Below are positions 1 through 7,996 of a stretch of 37,735 bases of DNA, piece after piece. The DNA lies in NCBI GenBank assembly GCA_944350485.1, contig CALVPE010000056.1, positions 1-37,735 on the forward strand, given 5' to 3'. The notes below the pieces were generated by a model, which saw only the letters and a program-made list of their open reading frames with translations, did no database searches and was not told where the DNA came from. The position numbers and the translations under genes are program-made. Source of the stretch: an uncultured Bacilli bacterium (GTDB lineage: Bacteria; Bacillota_I; Bacilli_A; RF39; UBA660). Within the stretch, counting starts at the first letter, position 1. The number at the start of each line of letters is the position of its first letter.

Positions 1-33
1 AAAATATACTATCTTTTTAATTAATTTTTTATT

Positions 34-1413
34 TTAATATTCACAATTACCTGGTGTTCTTGGATAAGGAATAACATCTCTTATGTTTTCAACTCCAGTT
101 AAATAAATTAATAATCTTTCAAAGCCCATACCAAAACCTGAATGTGGACAACCTCCAAATTTTCTTAAATTTAAATACCAATCTAAACTATCCTGTTCCA
201 TCTTTAATTCTTGCATACGTTTAACAAGTTTATCATAACTTTCTTCTCTTTGAGAACCTCCCATTAATTCACCAGCTCCTGGTACTTCCAAGTCAACAGC
301 AGCAACGGTTTCCATATCAGGATTTAACTTCATATAAAAAGCTTTAATATCCTTTGGCCAGTCGGTAATAAAAACTGGTCCATCAAAGTATTCAGTTATA
401 TATTTTTCATGCTCTTTAGCTATATCTTCTCCATATTCTGGTTCAAATTCCCATTTAACTTTAGCTTCTTTTAAAATACTTATAACATCATGATGTGATA
501 TTCTTGTAAAATGACTATTAATCAATTTATTTAGTTTTTCTAATAAACCTTTTTCAACAAATTTATCAAAAAATTCCATTTCATCTTTAGCATGTTCAAG
601 GACATATTTAACAATAAATTTAAGCATATCTTCCATTATATCCATATCCCCATTTAAATCACAAAAAGCAATTTCTGGTTCAATCATCCAAAATTCACTA
701 GCATGGGTTTTAGTATTAGAGTTTTCAGCCCTAAAAGTTGGTCCAAAAGTATAAACTTTTTTATAAGCCATAGCAAATGTCTCAGCTTCAAGTTGTCCAG
801 ATACTGTTAAGGAAGCCGGTTTATTAAAAAAATCTTTTGAATAATCTACTTGACCAGATTTAGCAATTCGTTCTAAATCAAGAGTTGTTACTTGAAACAT
901 TTGTCCTGCTCCTTCACAATCACTTGCTGTAATTAAAGGAGCATGAAAATAAACATATCCTCTTTCTTGAAAATAAGTATGAATTGCGTGAGCAGCTACA
1001 CTTCTTACTCTAAAAATTGCATTAAATAAGTTTGTTCTTGGTCTTAAATAAGCATTTTCTCTTAAAAACTCTCTAGTATGTCTTTTTGGTTGAATTGGAT
1101 ATTCATCAGGACAATCACTGACTAAAATAATATCTTTAACTTTAATTTCAAAGTCTTGTCCCGCACCTTCAGACTTGATAACAGTTCCTGTAACTTCTAA
1201 ACTAGAACCTATCTTAATTTTTAAAATATCATCAAAATTGCTTAATTTATTATCGTAAACAAGTTGTACAGTTTTAAAACAAGTTCCATCTGAAAAATCA
1301 ATAAAACCAAATTCTTTTTGTTTTCGATGATTTCTAACCCAACCTTGTAAAATTACTTCCTCATCTAAATATTTTTCTAAATCTTCATAAATTTCTCTTA
1401 CATCAATTTTCAT
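34..1413 (-). CDS. asnS: Asparaginyl-tRNA synthetase
   Basis: Class IIb aminoacyl-tRNA synthetase that charges tRNA-Asn in the cytoplasm. The N-terminal OB-fold anticodon-binding domain (about residues 10-110, with GWVRNHR) is followed by the class II catalytic core: motif 2 FRAENSNTKTHASEFW and motif 3 GFGMGFERL near the C-terminus. The AsnRS assignment rather than AspRS rests on overall similarity and on the Asn T-box upstream. The ATG at 1413 is chosen because AAAGGAGG lies just before it; an in-frame ATG at 1440 sits inside the leader hairpin and has no ribosome binding site. The 459 aa length is normal for the family. Expression is probably controlled by uncharged tRNA-Asn through the T-box leader. 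Confidence 0.96.
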   Translation of the reverse strand: MKIDVREIYEDLEKYLDEEVILQGWVRNHRKQKEFGFIDFSDGTCFKTVQLVYDNKLSNFDDILKIKIGSSLEVTGTVIKSEGAGQDFEIKVKDIILVSDCPDEYPIQPKRHTREFLRENAYLRPRTNLFNAIFRVRSVAAHAIHTYFQERGYVYFHAPLITASDCEGAGQMFQVTTLDLERIAKSGQVDYSKDFFNKPASLTVSGQLEAETFAMAYKKVYTFGPTFRAENSNTKTHASEFWMIEPEIAFCDLNGDMDIMEDMLKFIVKYVLEHAKDEMEFFDKFVEKGLLEKLNKLINSHFTRISHHDVISILKEAKVKWEFEPEYGEDIAKEHEKYITEYFDGPVFITDWPKDIKAFYMKLNPDMETVAAVDLEVPGAGELMGGSQREESYDKLVKRMQELKMEQDSLDWYLNLRKFGGCPHSGFGMGFERLLIYLTGVENIRDVIPYPRTPGNCEY

Positions 1414-1429
1414 ATATCCTCCTTTATAA

Positions 1430-1650
1430 ATAAAAAACATTGATCTAAAGAGGCAAATTATTCACGGTACCACTCTTTTTATCAATGTTTGATATCTCTT
1501 TTTGATAACGGTTTTCTAACCGATATTTTCTACTAAATTCAAAAATATACTCCGTGGTGTTATTCTTATATTATTCCTGTTAATTTTCACCAAACATTAA
1601 CTCTCTTTAAGTAACTAAATATAATACTTCTCCACATCAACGATTTAGTT
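1430..1650 (-). promoter_or_regulatory. T-box riboswitch leader of asnS (Asn specifier)
   Basis: The minus-strand transcript contains the T-box core AGAGUGGUACCGUG (plus coordinates about 1462-1475), whose UGGN bulge pairs with the tRNA 3' end. Upstream, Stem I shows an AGUA/GAA loop-E pair. Just after GAAU comes AAC (plus 1559-1561), which fits an Asn specifier codon. The arms AACATTGAT (plus 1481-1489) and ATCAATGTT (plus 1436-1444) can pair, and a T-run follows, giving the terminator immediately before the asnS ribosome binding site. Uncharged tRNA-Asn is expected to favour antitermination. The core box is clear; the Stem I fold was read by eye. Confidence 0.9.
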
Positions 1651-1656
1651 GAATTT

Positions 1657-1686
1657 ATTATATAATTAAACTCTTAATATAGTCAA
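1657..1686 (-). promoter_or_regulatory. Sigma-A-type promoter of asnS
   Basis: Reading the minus strand, TTGACT (plus 1681-1686) and TATAAT (plus 1657-1662) are separated by 18 bases. Transcription would begin near 1650, at the 5' end of the T-box leader. The roughly 170 bases between this and the lemA promoter at 1857 are plain AT-rich sequence with nothing else recognised. Confidence 0.75.
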
Positions 1687-1856
1687 GAATTTTTGAATAT
1701 TTCTTATAAATTTTTTAATAATTATTTTCAATACTTTATATTTCAGAATAATAGTATTAACTAAATTTAAAATATAGTATCTAAAATTAGAATATATAAT
1801 TAAAAAAATATAAATATTAGTTAAAGTTCTTAAAATTAAAATAAATTTAAAAAATG

Positions 1857-1885
1857 TTGTATTAAGCTGATTTATTTTGTATAAT
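1857..1885 (+). promoter_or_regulatory. Sigma-A-type promoter of lemA
   Basis: TTGTAT at 1857-1862 and TATAAT at 1880-1885 have 17-base spacing. The ribosome binding site CAGGAGGA (1891-1898) and the lemA ATG (1904) follow directly, so the leader is short. Confidence 0.7.
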
Positions 1886-1903
1886 TGAATCAGGAGGATA
1901 AAT

Positions 1904-2449
1904 ATGATATGGATTATTGTTGGAATTGTAGTTATTTTATTAATATTTGTGGTAAGTAACTATAATAAATTAGTTTCATTAAGGAATAAAGTTAAAGATC
2001 AATGGTCCCAAATTGATGTTCAATTAAAAAGACGTTTTGATTTAATACCAAACTTAATTGAAACGGTTAAAGGTTATGCTAAACATGAAAGTGAAACTTT
2101 AGAAAAAATTGTTGAAGCTAGAAATAGTTTTGTAACTGCTAAAACTCCTGAAGAGGAAATGAAAGCTAATAGTGAATTAACAAATGTAATTTCTAGATTA
2201 TTTGCTTTAACTGAAGCATATCCTGATTTAAAAGCTAATACTAATTTTACTAAATTACAAGATGAATTAACAGAAACTGAAGATAAAATTTCTTATGCTA
2301 GACAATTTTATAATGATAGTGTCTTACTTTATCAAAATAAGCTTGAAATGTTTCCTTCAAATATCATAGCTAAGATATTTGGATTTAAAGAAGAACCATT
2401 TTTTGAAGCAAATGAAACAGAAAAAGAAAATGTTAAAGTAAAATTTTAG
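1904..2449 (+). CDS. lemA: LemA family membrane-anchored protein
   Basis: Small LemA-family protein with one N-terminal membrane segment (about residues 2-20) and a long helical domain facing outward or into the envelope space. The family hallmark runs through the first 60 residues: LRNKVKDQWSQIDVQLKRR, then DLIPNLIETVKGYAKHE. The 181 aa length is typical. The molecular role of LemA proteins is poorly known; they are often encoded beside DUF2207/YgcG-type membrane proteins, as here. A hairpin with a T-tract directly follows the stop codon, so the downstream gene may be expressed by partial readthrough. Confidence 0.93.
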   Translation: MIWIIVGIVVILLIFVVSNYNKLVSLRNKVKDQWSQIDVQLKRRFDLIPNLIETVKGYAKHESETLEKIVEARNSFVTAKTPEEEMKANSELTNVISRLFALTEAYPDLKANTNFTKLQDELTETEDKISYARQFYNDSVLLYQNKLEMFPSNIIAKIFGFKEEPFFEANETEKENVKVKF

Positions 2450-2481
2450 ACTTATACTTATACATGTTATAAGTCTTTTTT
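2449..2481 (+). terminator. Intergenic hairpin with U-tract (partial terminator or attenuator)
   Basis: GACTTATA (2449-2456) and TATAAGTC (2468-2475) form a perfect 8-bp stem followed by six T. It overlaps the last base of the lemA stop codon and lies just before the ribosome binding site AGGAGA (2482-2487) of the next gene. No separate promoter was seen for that gene, so this may set the lemA/DUF2207 expression ratio. Confidence 0.6.
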
Positions 2482-2497
2482 AGGAGATTAAGTTTAT

Positions 2498-4180
2498 ATG
2501 AAAAAATTAAAATTGTTTATTTTTATTTTCTTCTTATTTATTTCTAGTACTTTGATAGCTAAAGCTAATTCTTTAAATTCTATTGATATTAAAGGTAATC
2601 TTGATAAAAATGGAACTTTACATTTAGAAGAAATTTGGCAAATGAGGACAAACAAAGATACAGAGATCTATAAAGAAGAATACAACTTAGGAAATATGAT
2701 TATTCAAAATTTTAAAGTTCGTGATGAAAAAAGAGAATACACTAAAGTTAATAATTGGGATATAAATGGTAGTTTTAATGATAAAAAATATAAATATGGT
2801 ATTAATTACACTAATAATGGACCTGAACTTTGTTGGGGTATAAGTGAATATGGAAATAAAACTTATACAATTAGTTATGATATTGTTAATGCTGTTTTTA
2901 GCACTGAAGATGCTGATGTTCTTTATCTTAGATTAATAAATGATTTAAATTTTCCACCAAAAAGATTTAATATTCAAATAAGTGGTTTTGAAAGTTTTTT
3001 AGATACTTTAGATGTTTGGGGTTATGGATATAAAGGTTATGCCTATGTAGATTCTGGAAAAATATTTATGTCAAATGAGGAAAATACTTCTTTAAAAAAA
3101 GGTGATTATGGAGTTTTACTAGTTAAATTTCCTAAAGGAACTTTCAATATAAATCAAGATAATACTTATAATAAATATCAAACTTTTAATGATGTTTATA
3201 AAATGGCTGAAAAAGGAACTTTTGATTATAATTATAATAATAAAAATACTTTTTTGGATATTATAGTAATAATTATTTCTTTTTTATCTCAATTTGCAAT
3301 TTTCTTTTTTATATTTTTGGGTGTCTTTAAAAGTAAACAGAAATATAAATTTGGAAAATTGGGAAAAAAAATCGATATCTTCAAAGTTAATCATTTTCGT
3401 GATATTCCATGTGATAAAGATATTTATAAAGCCTATTTTATAGCAAATGCTTATAATTTAAATAAAAAAAATACGGATTTCTTTGGAACAATTTTACTTA
3501 AATGGTTAAATGAAAATAAAATAACTATTAAGAAAATTACTAAAGACAAATTAATTGGAACTAAAGAAGAAACTTGTCTTGATTTAAATAATTTTCAAAG
3601 TGATTTAGAAATTGAAAATAAATTATTTAATATGATGTATGATGCTAGTAAAGATGGTATTTTAGAAGAAAAAGAATTTGAAAAATATTCTAAAAAGAAT
3701 TATAAAAAGATATTTAAATGGTTTGATCAAGTAGAAGAATATGGTCGAGATTTATATATTAGTTTAAACTTAGTTACTAAAGATAAAAGTAAATACTTAA
3801 TACATGATGAATTAAAAGAAGAAGCAATTAAATTAGCTGGTTTAAAGAAATATTTACAAGATTTTTCAATGATTGATACTAAGCAACCTATGGAAGTTAA
3901 ACTTTGGAAAGAATATTTAATGTATGCACAAATTTTTGGAATAGCTAATTATGTTGCTAAACAATTTAAAAAATTATATCCTGAAGTTTTAGTAGAAATG
4001 CAAGCTTATAATTATGATATAGGTGATATTATATTATTAAATAGTTTTTGTCATACAGCTGTTGTTAGTGCATCGTCTGCAAGAAGTGCTGCTTCAAGTT
4101 ATAGCTCTGGTGGCGGTGGTTTTTCGTCAGGTGGTGGTGGCGGTGGCTCCTTTGGTGGTGGCGGAGGAGGTTCACGCTAA
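2498..4180 (+). CDS. DUF2207-type membrane protein with glycine-rich tail
   Basis: Predicted exported membrane protein of the DUF2207 family. It has a signal peptide (residues 1-23, likely cleavage after AKA) and an extracytoplasmic beta-rich domain (about 25-245). A membrane segment spans about residues 252-276, followed by a cytoplasmic helical domain. The last 40 or so residues are Ser then Gly-rich, ending in runs of three to six Gly between Ser and Phe. Such tails are common in this family when it is encoded beside LemA. The function is unknown; envelope homeostasis is a guess from the pairing. The ATG at 2498 is preceded by AGGAGA at 10-base spacing. Length 560 aa. Confidence 0.85.
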   Translation: MKKLKLFIFIFFLFISSTLIAKANSLNSIDIKGNLDKNGTLHLEEIWQMRTNKDTEIYKEEYNLGNMIIQNFKVRDEKREYTKVNNWDINGSFNDKKYKYGINYTNNGPELCWGISEYGNKTYTISYDIVNAVFSTEDADVLYLRLINDLNFPPKRFNIQISGFESFLDTLDVWGYGYKGYAYVDSGKIFMSNEENTSLKKGDYGVLLVKFPKGTFNINQDNTYNKYQTFNDVYKMAEKGTFDYNYNNKNTFLDIIVIIISFLSQFAIFFFIFLGVFKSKQKYKFGKLGKKIDIFKVNHFRDIPCDKDIYKAYFIANAYNLNKKNTDFFGTILLKWLNENKITIKKITKDKLIGTKEETCLDLNNFQSDLEIENKLFNMMYDASKDGILEEKEFEKYSKKNYKKIFKWFDQVEEYGRDLYISLNLVTKDKSKYLIHDELKEEAIKLAGLKKYLQDFSMIDTKQPMEVKLWKEYLMYAQIFGIANYVAKQFKKLYPEVLVEMQAYNYDIGDIILLNSFCHTAVVSASSARSAASSYSSGGGGFSSGGGGGGSFGGGGGGSR

Positions 4181-4200
4181 TTAATTATTTTATTATCAAA

Positions 4201-4238
4201 AAAAGTTATCCACAATTAAATGTGGATAACTTCTTTTT
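4201..4238. terminator. Bidirectional terminator between DUF2207 gene and truA
   Basis: A perfect 10-bp inverted repeat (GTTATCCACA at 4205-4214, TGTGGATAAC at 4221-4230) has T-runs after it on both strands. It lies between the plus-strand DUF2207 gene and the convergent truA. The stem arms are exact TTATCCACA DnaA-box sequences in inverted orientation. The remaining 95 bases to truA hold nothing recognisable. Confidence 0.8.
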
Positions 4239-4331
4239 ACAATTTATATAAAATTTTATGTCCTAATGGAATTATCATAATTTTAAATGAGCTTTCAATT
4301 AAAATATATCTTTAGCTACTGAAATACAAAT

Positions 4332-5060
4332 TTAATACACTACATCAGTTAAATATAAACCCTCAGGATGAGCAGTTCTAAAACCATTACTTCTATTTTT
4401 ACTTTCTAAAATTTTTAAAACTTCGATTGGTTCTTTTTTTTCTAAACCAACTTGAATTAATAAACCAACCATATTTCTAATTTGATATTTAATAAAACCC
4501 GTTCCTCTAAAAGTAAAAGTTAAAAGATCATTTTCTTCTTCTATATCAATACTTTTTATTTCTCTTGTATAACTATTTCTTTTATCTTTATTAGGAGTAA
4601 AAGCTTTAAAATCATGTGTTCCTATTAAGTATCTTGACCCTTCAACCATTTTTAAAATATTCAATTTCTTATTGAACTGATAAACATAATTTCTTAAAAT
4701 AGGATTATATTCACCCATATTTAATTTATATTTATACTCCTTTTCAAGAACCATATATCTAGCATGAAAATCATCTTTAACAATTTTTGTATTTATAACA
4801 TGAATATCATTTGGAAGTAAGCTATTTAAAGCTCTTTTCAATTTATCTTCAGTTATTTGAACATAAATATCAACATGTCCTGTTTGAAAAATTGCATGAA
4901 CCCCCTTATCAGTTCTACCACTTGCAATAATTTTAGTTTCCCTATTATTAATATAACTTAAAGCTTTTTCCATTTCTCCTTGAATAGTTCGATAATCTGG
5001 CTGATATTCAAAACCATTAAAATTTGATCCATCATAAGAAAAAGTTATTAAAAAACGCAT
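4332..5060 (-). CDS. truA: tRNA pseudouridine(38-40) synthase
   Basis: Converts uridines 38-40 in the anticodon stem-loop of many tRNAs to pseudouridine. The catalytic motif GRTDKGVHA is present with the nucleophilic Asp at residue 51. The N-terminal start (RFLITFSYDG) and C-terminal FIKYQIRNMVG are typical of TruA. At 242 aa it is full length. The ribosome binding site GAGGTAAG sits in the end of the preceding ecfT-like gene, only 4 bases upstream, so the two are co-transcribed. The ecfA-ecfA-ecfT-truA order is conserved across Bacilli and supports identification of its degenerate neighbours. Confidence 0.95.
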   Translation of the reverse strand: MRFLITFSYDGSNFNGFEYQPDYRTIQGEMEKALSYINNRETKIIASGRTDKGVHAIFQTGHVDIYVQITEDKLKRALNSLLPNDIHVINTKIVKDDFHARYMVLEKEYKYKLNMGEYNPILRNYVYQFNKKLNILKMVEGSRYLIGTHDFKAFTPNKDKRNSYTREIKSIDIEEENDLLTFTFRGTGFIKYQIRNMVGLLIQVGLEKKEPIEVLKILESKNRSNGFRTAHPEGLYLTDVVY

Positions 5061-5064
5061 ACAC

Positions 5065-5739
5065 TTACCTCACTAATAAACATAATAACAAAATTATAAC
5101 ATGAATTGACAAAAAGAAAACACCAAATCTATCAAATGATTTATTATTATTTTTATTCTTATAAAATCTTAAATATTCAATTTGAATATAATTTTCTAAA
5201 TCATTTTTAGTTAGATAATCTAAATTATCATTAATTAACTTAGCATAATTACTTTTTAAATTAATATTTTCTTCTTCTAAATAATTATCAATCAAAACTT
5301 TATTTCTTTTTTTTAAACTATCTATTTTTCTTTTTCTTAATTCTTTAAAAGTATATTTTTTCTTTTTTCCTTTTAAATATTTTATTTTTTTATTTTTAAT
5401 TTCTTTTAAAATAATAATTATATAATCAAGAACTAATAGTATTTTTAAAGTTAGAAATAAATATTTATTAAAATTAAATTGTAAGATATTAAGATTAGTT
5501 AAATTTAAAAAAAGAAAGGCTATTAATAAAATACCAGAGATATAAGTTAAAAAACTAGTTATTTTATTTTTAGAATGAATATATAAATCATAGATAAATA
5601 GATATATAATTATTGCTAACCAGATATTATTAAGAAAATAACTTGATATAATTAAAAAAATAATAGTTAATAAAAGTAAAGTATTATTTAAATCACTTAA
5701 TTTAAGCTTATCATGTTTGATTTTTAATTTCTTGAACAT
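5065..5739 (-). CDS. Divergent EcfT-like membrane protein
   Basis: Membrane protein occupying the ecfT slot, between an EcfA-type ATPase and truA. Residues about 20-110 hold four hydrophobic segments. A long Lys-rich cytoplasmic stretch (about 112-200) follows, and a last hydrophobic segment ends the protein. True EcfT proteins couple two ATPases to a vitamin-binding S component through two Ala-Arg-X motifs in the cytoplasmic region; I cannot find clear copies here. The call therefore rests on position and topology, not on motifs. The start codon overlaps the upstream gene by 29 bases and has ribosome binding site AGGAAGTG. At 224 aa it is shorter than the usual 260 or so. Confidence 0.5.
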   Translation of the reverse strand: MFKKLKIKHDKLKLSDLNNTLLLLTIIFLIISSYFLNNIWLAIIIYLFIYDLYIHSKNKITSFLTYISGILLIAFLFLNLTNLNILQFNFNKYLFLTLKILLVLDYIIIILKEIKNKKIKYLKGKKKKYTFKELRKRKIDSLKKRNKVLIDNYLEEENINLKSNYAKLINDNLDYLTKNDLENYIQIEYLRFYKNKNNNKSFDRFGVFFLSIHVIILLLCLLVR

Positions 5740-6523
5740 TTTTATACACTTCCTTTATTAAATCTTTAATATCTTTTGTATTTTTTAAAGTTTGATTATA
5801 ATTTTTAGCAATTTGATTGAACTTTATTAAATTAGGATAACTAATACCGTTTTCTTCTAAAAAAGCTAAATTTTTAAAGACCACGGTTGTTTTATCAGCT
5901 ATTACAACCTTATTTTCACTTAATATTATTAAATCATCAGTTAATTCATATAAAATATTTATATCCTTAGTTATGATAATAATTGTTTTTAAATATTCTT
6001 TTTTTAAATCAAAAATAATTTTTTTTAAATAGGTTATATGTTTTTTATCTAAATCTTTAAAAGGTTCATTTAATATTAAAATATCAGGATTAATTATTAA
6101 ATTCAATGCTATTTTAATTAATTTTTTTTCAGAATTAGCCAAGGTATAATTTTCTCTTTCTAAATAATATTCATCTAAACCTACTAAGTTTAAAACTGAA
6201 ATTATTTTGGAATGATATTCTTCTTCAGTCAAATTAGAAACTTTTCTTTGCATTAAGTAAAACTCATCTTTAACTTTTTTAGTAAAAAAAAGATTATTAT
6301 TTAAATTAGCATAAGACATCAAATTATCTTGATAATAAATTAAAGGTCGATTATTAATTAGTATATCTCCTGAATAATTAATTTTTTTGGTTAATAAGGA
6401 GATTATTAAATTTAAATTATCATTGTAAAGGCCAGTTATTCGATTATTTTGAATTTTTAAATTAAAATTTTTTATTTTTATATTATTTAACTTACATGAA
6501 ATATTTAAAAATTTTATTTCCAT
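5711..6523 (-). CDS. Degenerate ECF/ABC ATPase subunit (EcfA2 position)
   Basis: Recognisable as an EcfA-type ABC ATPase by fold, length (270 aa) and position, but most catalytic motifs are lost. The Walker A site (residues about 31-38, GLYNDNLN) lacks Gly-Lys-Ser/Thr. The signature (about 127-134) reads TLANSEKK instead of LSGGQ. Walker B (146-153) reads PDILILNEP with Asn in place of the Mg-binding Asp, though the following Glu remains. The switch His is replaced within ITKD. ATP hydrolysis at these sites is unlikely. It may be a structural pseudo-ATPase paired with the neighbouring subunit, whose gene it overlaps by 10 bases. The open frame is intact, so it is not an obvious pseudogene. 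Confidence 0.75.
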   Translation of the reverse strand: MEIKFLNISCKLNNIKIKNFNLKIQNNRITGLYNDNLNLIISLLTKKINYSGDILINNRPLIYYQDNLMSYANLNNNLFFTKKVKDEFYLMQRKVSNLTEEEYHSKIISVLNLVGLDEYYLERENYTLANSEKKLIKIALNLIINPDILILNEPFKDLDKKHITYLKKIIFDLKKEYLKTIIIITKDINILYELTDDLIILSENKVVIADKTTVVFKNLAFLEENGISYPNLIKFNQIAKNYNQTLKNTKDIKDLIKEVYKNVQEIKNQT

Positions 6524-7317
6524 AAACTCTCCTCTAATTCTTCTAAATTAAAATATATTTTATCTAATAATTCATAGAATTTTAACTTTAAAGATAAATC
6601 TATAATAAATGGTATTTCTAAACCTATTTTTCTTAAATAGTTATCATCTTCAATTATTTCTAATAAAGTTCCAGATTTTTCAATTTGAAAATTATTTAAA
6701 ACCATTATTTGATTGCTATCATAAATAGTATCTAATTTACTAGTGATATTTAAAATTGTTAAACCTTGATTATTTAATTCTTTTAATTTTTTTAACATAA
6801 ATTCTTGATCATAAATATTCATATTGTTAAAAGCATCATCTAAAACCAATAATTTTGGCTCATGAATTAAAGAAATGATAATTTGTAGCATAGCTTTTTT
6901 AGAATTATCTAATTTATTAATATTTGTATCTAAAATATCAGTTATTTGAAAATTATTACTTATTTTAGCAATCATCTTATTGATTTTATGCTCACTAAAT
7001 CCGAGATTTTGTAATGGATAAGCTAATTCATCTTTAACTTTTTTATAAAGAAATCCATGGATATCATTAGAAGCAAGACCAAGATTTGGTAAATATTTTA
7101 AAATATTTTTCTTGTTTAAAGATATTCCATCTAGTTTAAAAATATCTTCTGTAGGAATGATTGCTGAAATTAATTTGATAAGTAAAGTTTTTCCACTCCC
7201 ATTAGGAGCGATTATACTAACATAATCTTTTGTTTCGATTTTTAAAGAAAAATTTTTAAAAAAAATTTGATTATCAACTTGATAATTTAAATTATTAATA
7301 GTTAATAGACTAGCCAT
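6514..7317 (-). CDS. ECF/ABC ATPase subunit with partly degenerate motifs (EcfA1 position)
   Basis: ABC ATPase of the energy-coupling-factor type, first gene of the module ending in truA. Walker A is intact (APNGSGKT, residues 37-44). The Q-loop Gln is not evident. The signature (about 135-141) reads KLDNSKK rather than LSGGQ. Walker B ends LVLDDAF, with Asp where the catalytic Glu is usual, and the switch His is missing (ITSK). ATP binding is plausible; hydrolysis is doubtful. In ECF transporters the two ATPases drive vitamin or metal uptake through EcfT. The ATG at 7317 follows AGGTGATC. The length of 267 aa is normal. Confidence 0.8.
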   Translation of the reverse strand: MASLLTINNLNYQVDNQIFFKNFSLKIETKDYVSIIAPNGSGKTLLIKLISAIIPTEDIFKLDGISLNKKNILKYLPNLGLASNDIHGFLYKKVKDELAYPLQNLGFSEHKINKMIAKISNNFQITDILDTNINKLDNSKKAMLQIIISLIHEPKLLVLDDAFNNMNIYDQEFMLKKLKELNNQGLTILNITSKLDTIYDSNQIMVLNNFQIEKSGTLLEIIEDDNYLRKIGLEIPFIIDLSLKLKFYELLDKIYFNLEELEESLWK

Positions 7318-7354
7318 ATGATCACCTAATTTAATTATAATAGAAAAAGTAAAA

Positions 7355-7383
7355 AAAAAGTAGAGTAATTTACATTAATCTAC
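7355..7383 (-). terminator. Probable terminator after the thioredoxin-like membrane gene
   Basis: On the minus strand GTAGA and TCTAC (plus 7379-7383 and 7361-7365) can pair around a 13-base loop, and nine T follow. The 5-bp stem is short, so confidence is moderate. It sits between the gene ending at 7375 and the ecfA-like gene starting at 7317. Confidence 0.45.
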
Positions 7384-7923
7384 ATATTTATGTAATTCTA
7401 TTTTTATTTCATCATAGTTATTGATAGTTGCAACTATCTTTCCATTTTTAACTTTTAGTAAAGTAGGATTAGTTAATTTTAAATTTTTAACATCATTAGT
7501 TATACTTAAAGTATCACCTTGACAAATTTGATTACGACTATTTCCTAAATCAACTTTATAAAGACTTATTTTTTTAGTTGCGTTATTGTAAGCTTCAGTT
7601 AAACTAGTATATAAACTAGCATTGTCGGCTTTCATATCATAGGCTAAAACAAAATATTCTTCATCTTTTCTATTTAATATGGAACCACAGGTTATCTTTT
7701 CAGTTTGAATTTCAGCCGCATAAGTTATAAAATTTTCTTTGGTAAAAAAATTCCATTCACCAGTTTTTATTTTTGTAAAAGTAAACATTAAGAAAACAAA
7801 AGCAATAACACAAACAGAAATAATTAAACCGTTTCGAACATTACTACTTAAACTACTAGTTTCAAATTCACGCATTCTTTTCTTTTCTTGTTCTAATTTT
7901 TTTTTAATTTCTTTCTTTTTCAT
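7375..7923 (-). CDS. Membrane-anchored protein with thioredoxin-like fold (predicted)
   Basis: Unrecognised 182 aa protein. A highly charged Lys/Glu N-terminus (residues 1-22) precedes one membrane segment (about 31-49). An extracytoplasmic domain of roughly 120 residues follows. Its C-terminal pattern, a Pro followed by a beta strand and a turn (NPTLLKVKNGKIV), resembles the cis-Pro strand of thioredoxin-like proteins, and the preceding EYFVLAYD strand fits. No CXXC motif is present; single Cys residues occur near ITCGS and NQICQG. A redox role is therefore not supported. The ribosome binding site GGTGAT precedes the ATG. Confidence 0.7.
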   Translation of the reverse strand: MKKKEIKKKLEQEKKRMREFETSSLSSNVRNGLIISVCVIAFVFLMFTFTKIKTGEWNFFTKENFITYAAEIQTEKITCGSILNRKDEEYFVLAYDMKADNASLYTSLTEAYNNATKKISLYKVDLGNSRNQICQGDTLSITNDVKNLKLTNPTLLKVKNGKIVATINNYDEIKIELHKYVD

Positions 7924-7944
7924 AATTAATCACCATCTCTTAAA

Positions 7945-7953
7945 ATTATATCA
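7945..7953 (-). promoter_or_regulatory. Extended -10 promoter for the thioredoxin-like gene
   Basis: The minus strand reads TGATATAAT (TATAAT at plus 7945-7950), an extended -10 element. No good -35 is present. The start codon is 22 bases downstream. Confidence 0.5.
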
Positions 7954-7996
7954 TATTTAATTTAAAAAATAAATCTTTTTAACTCTTTTAGACAAT

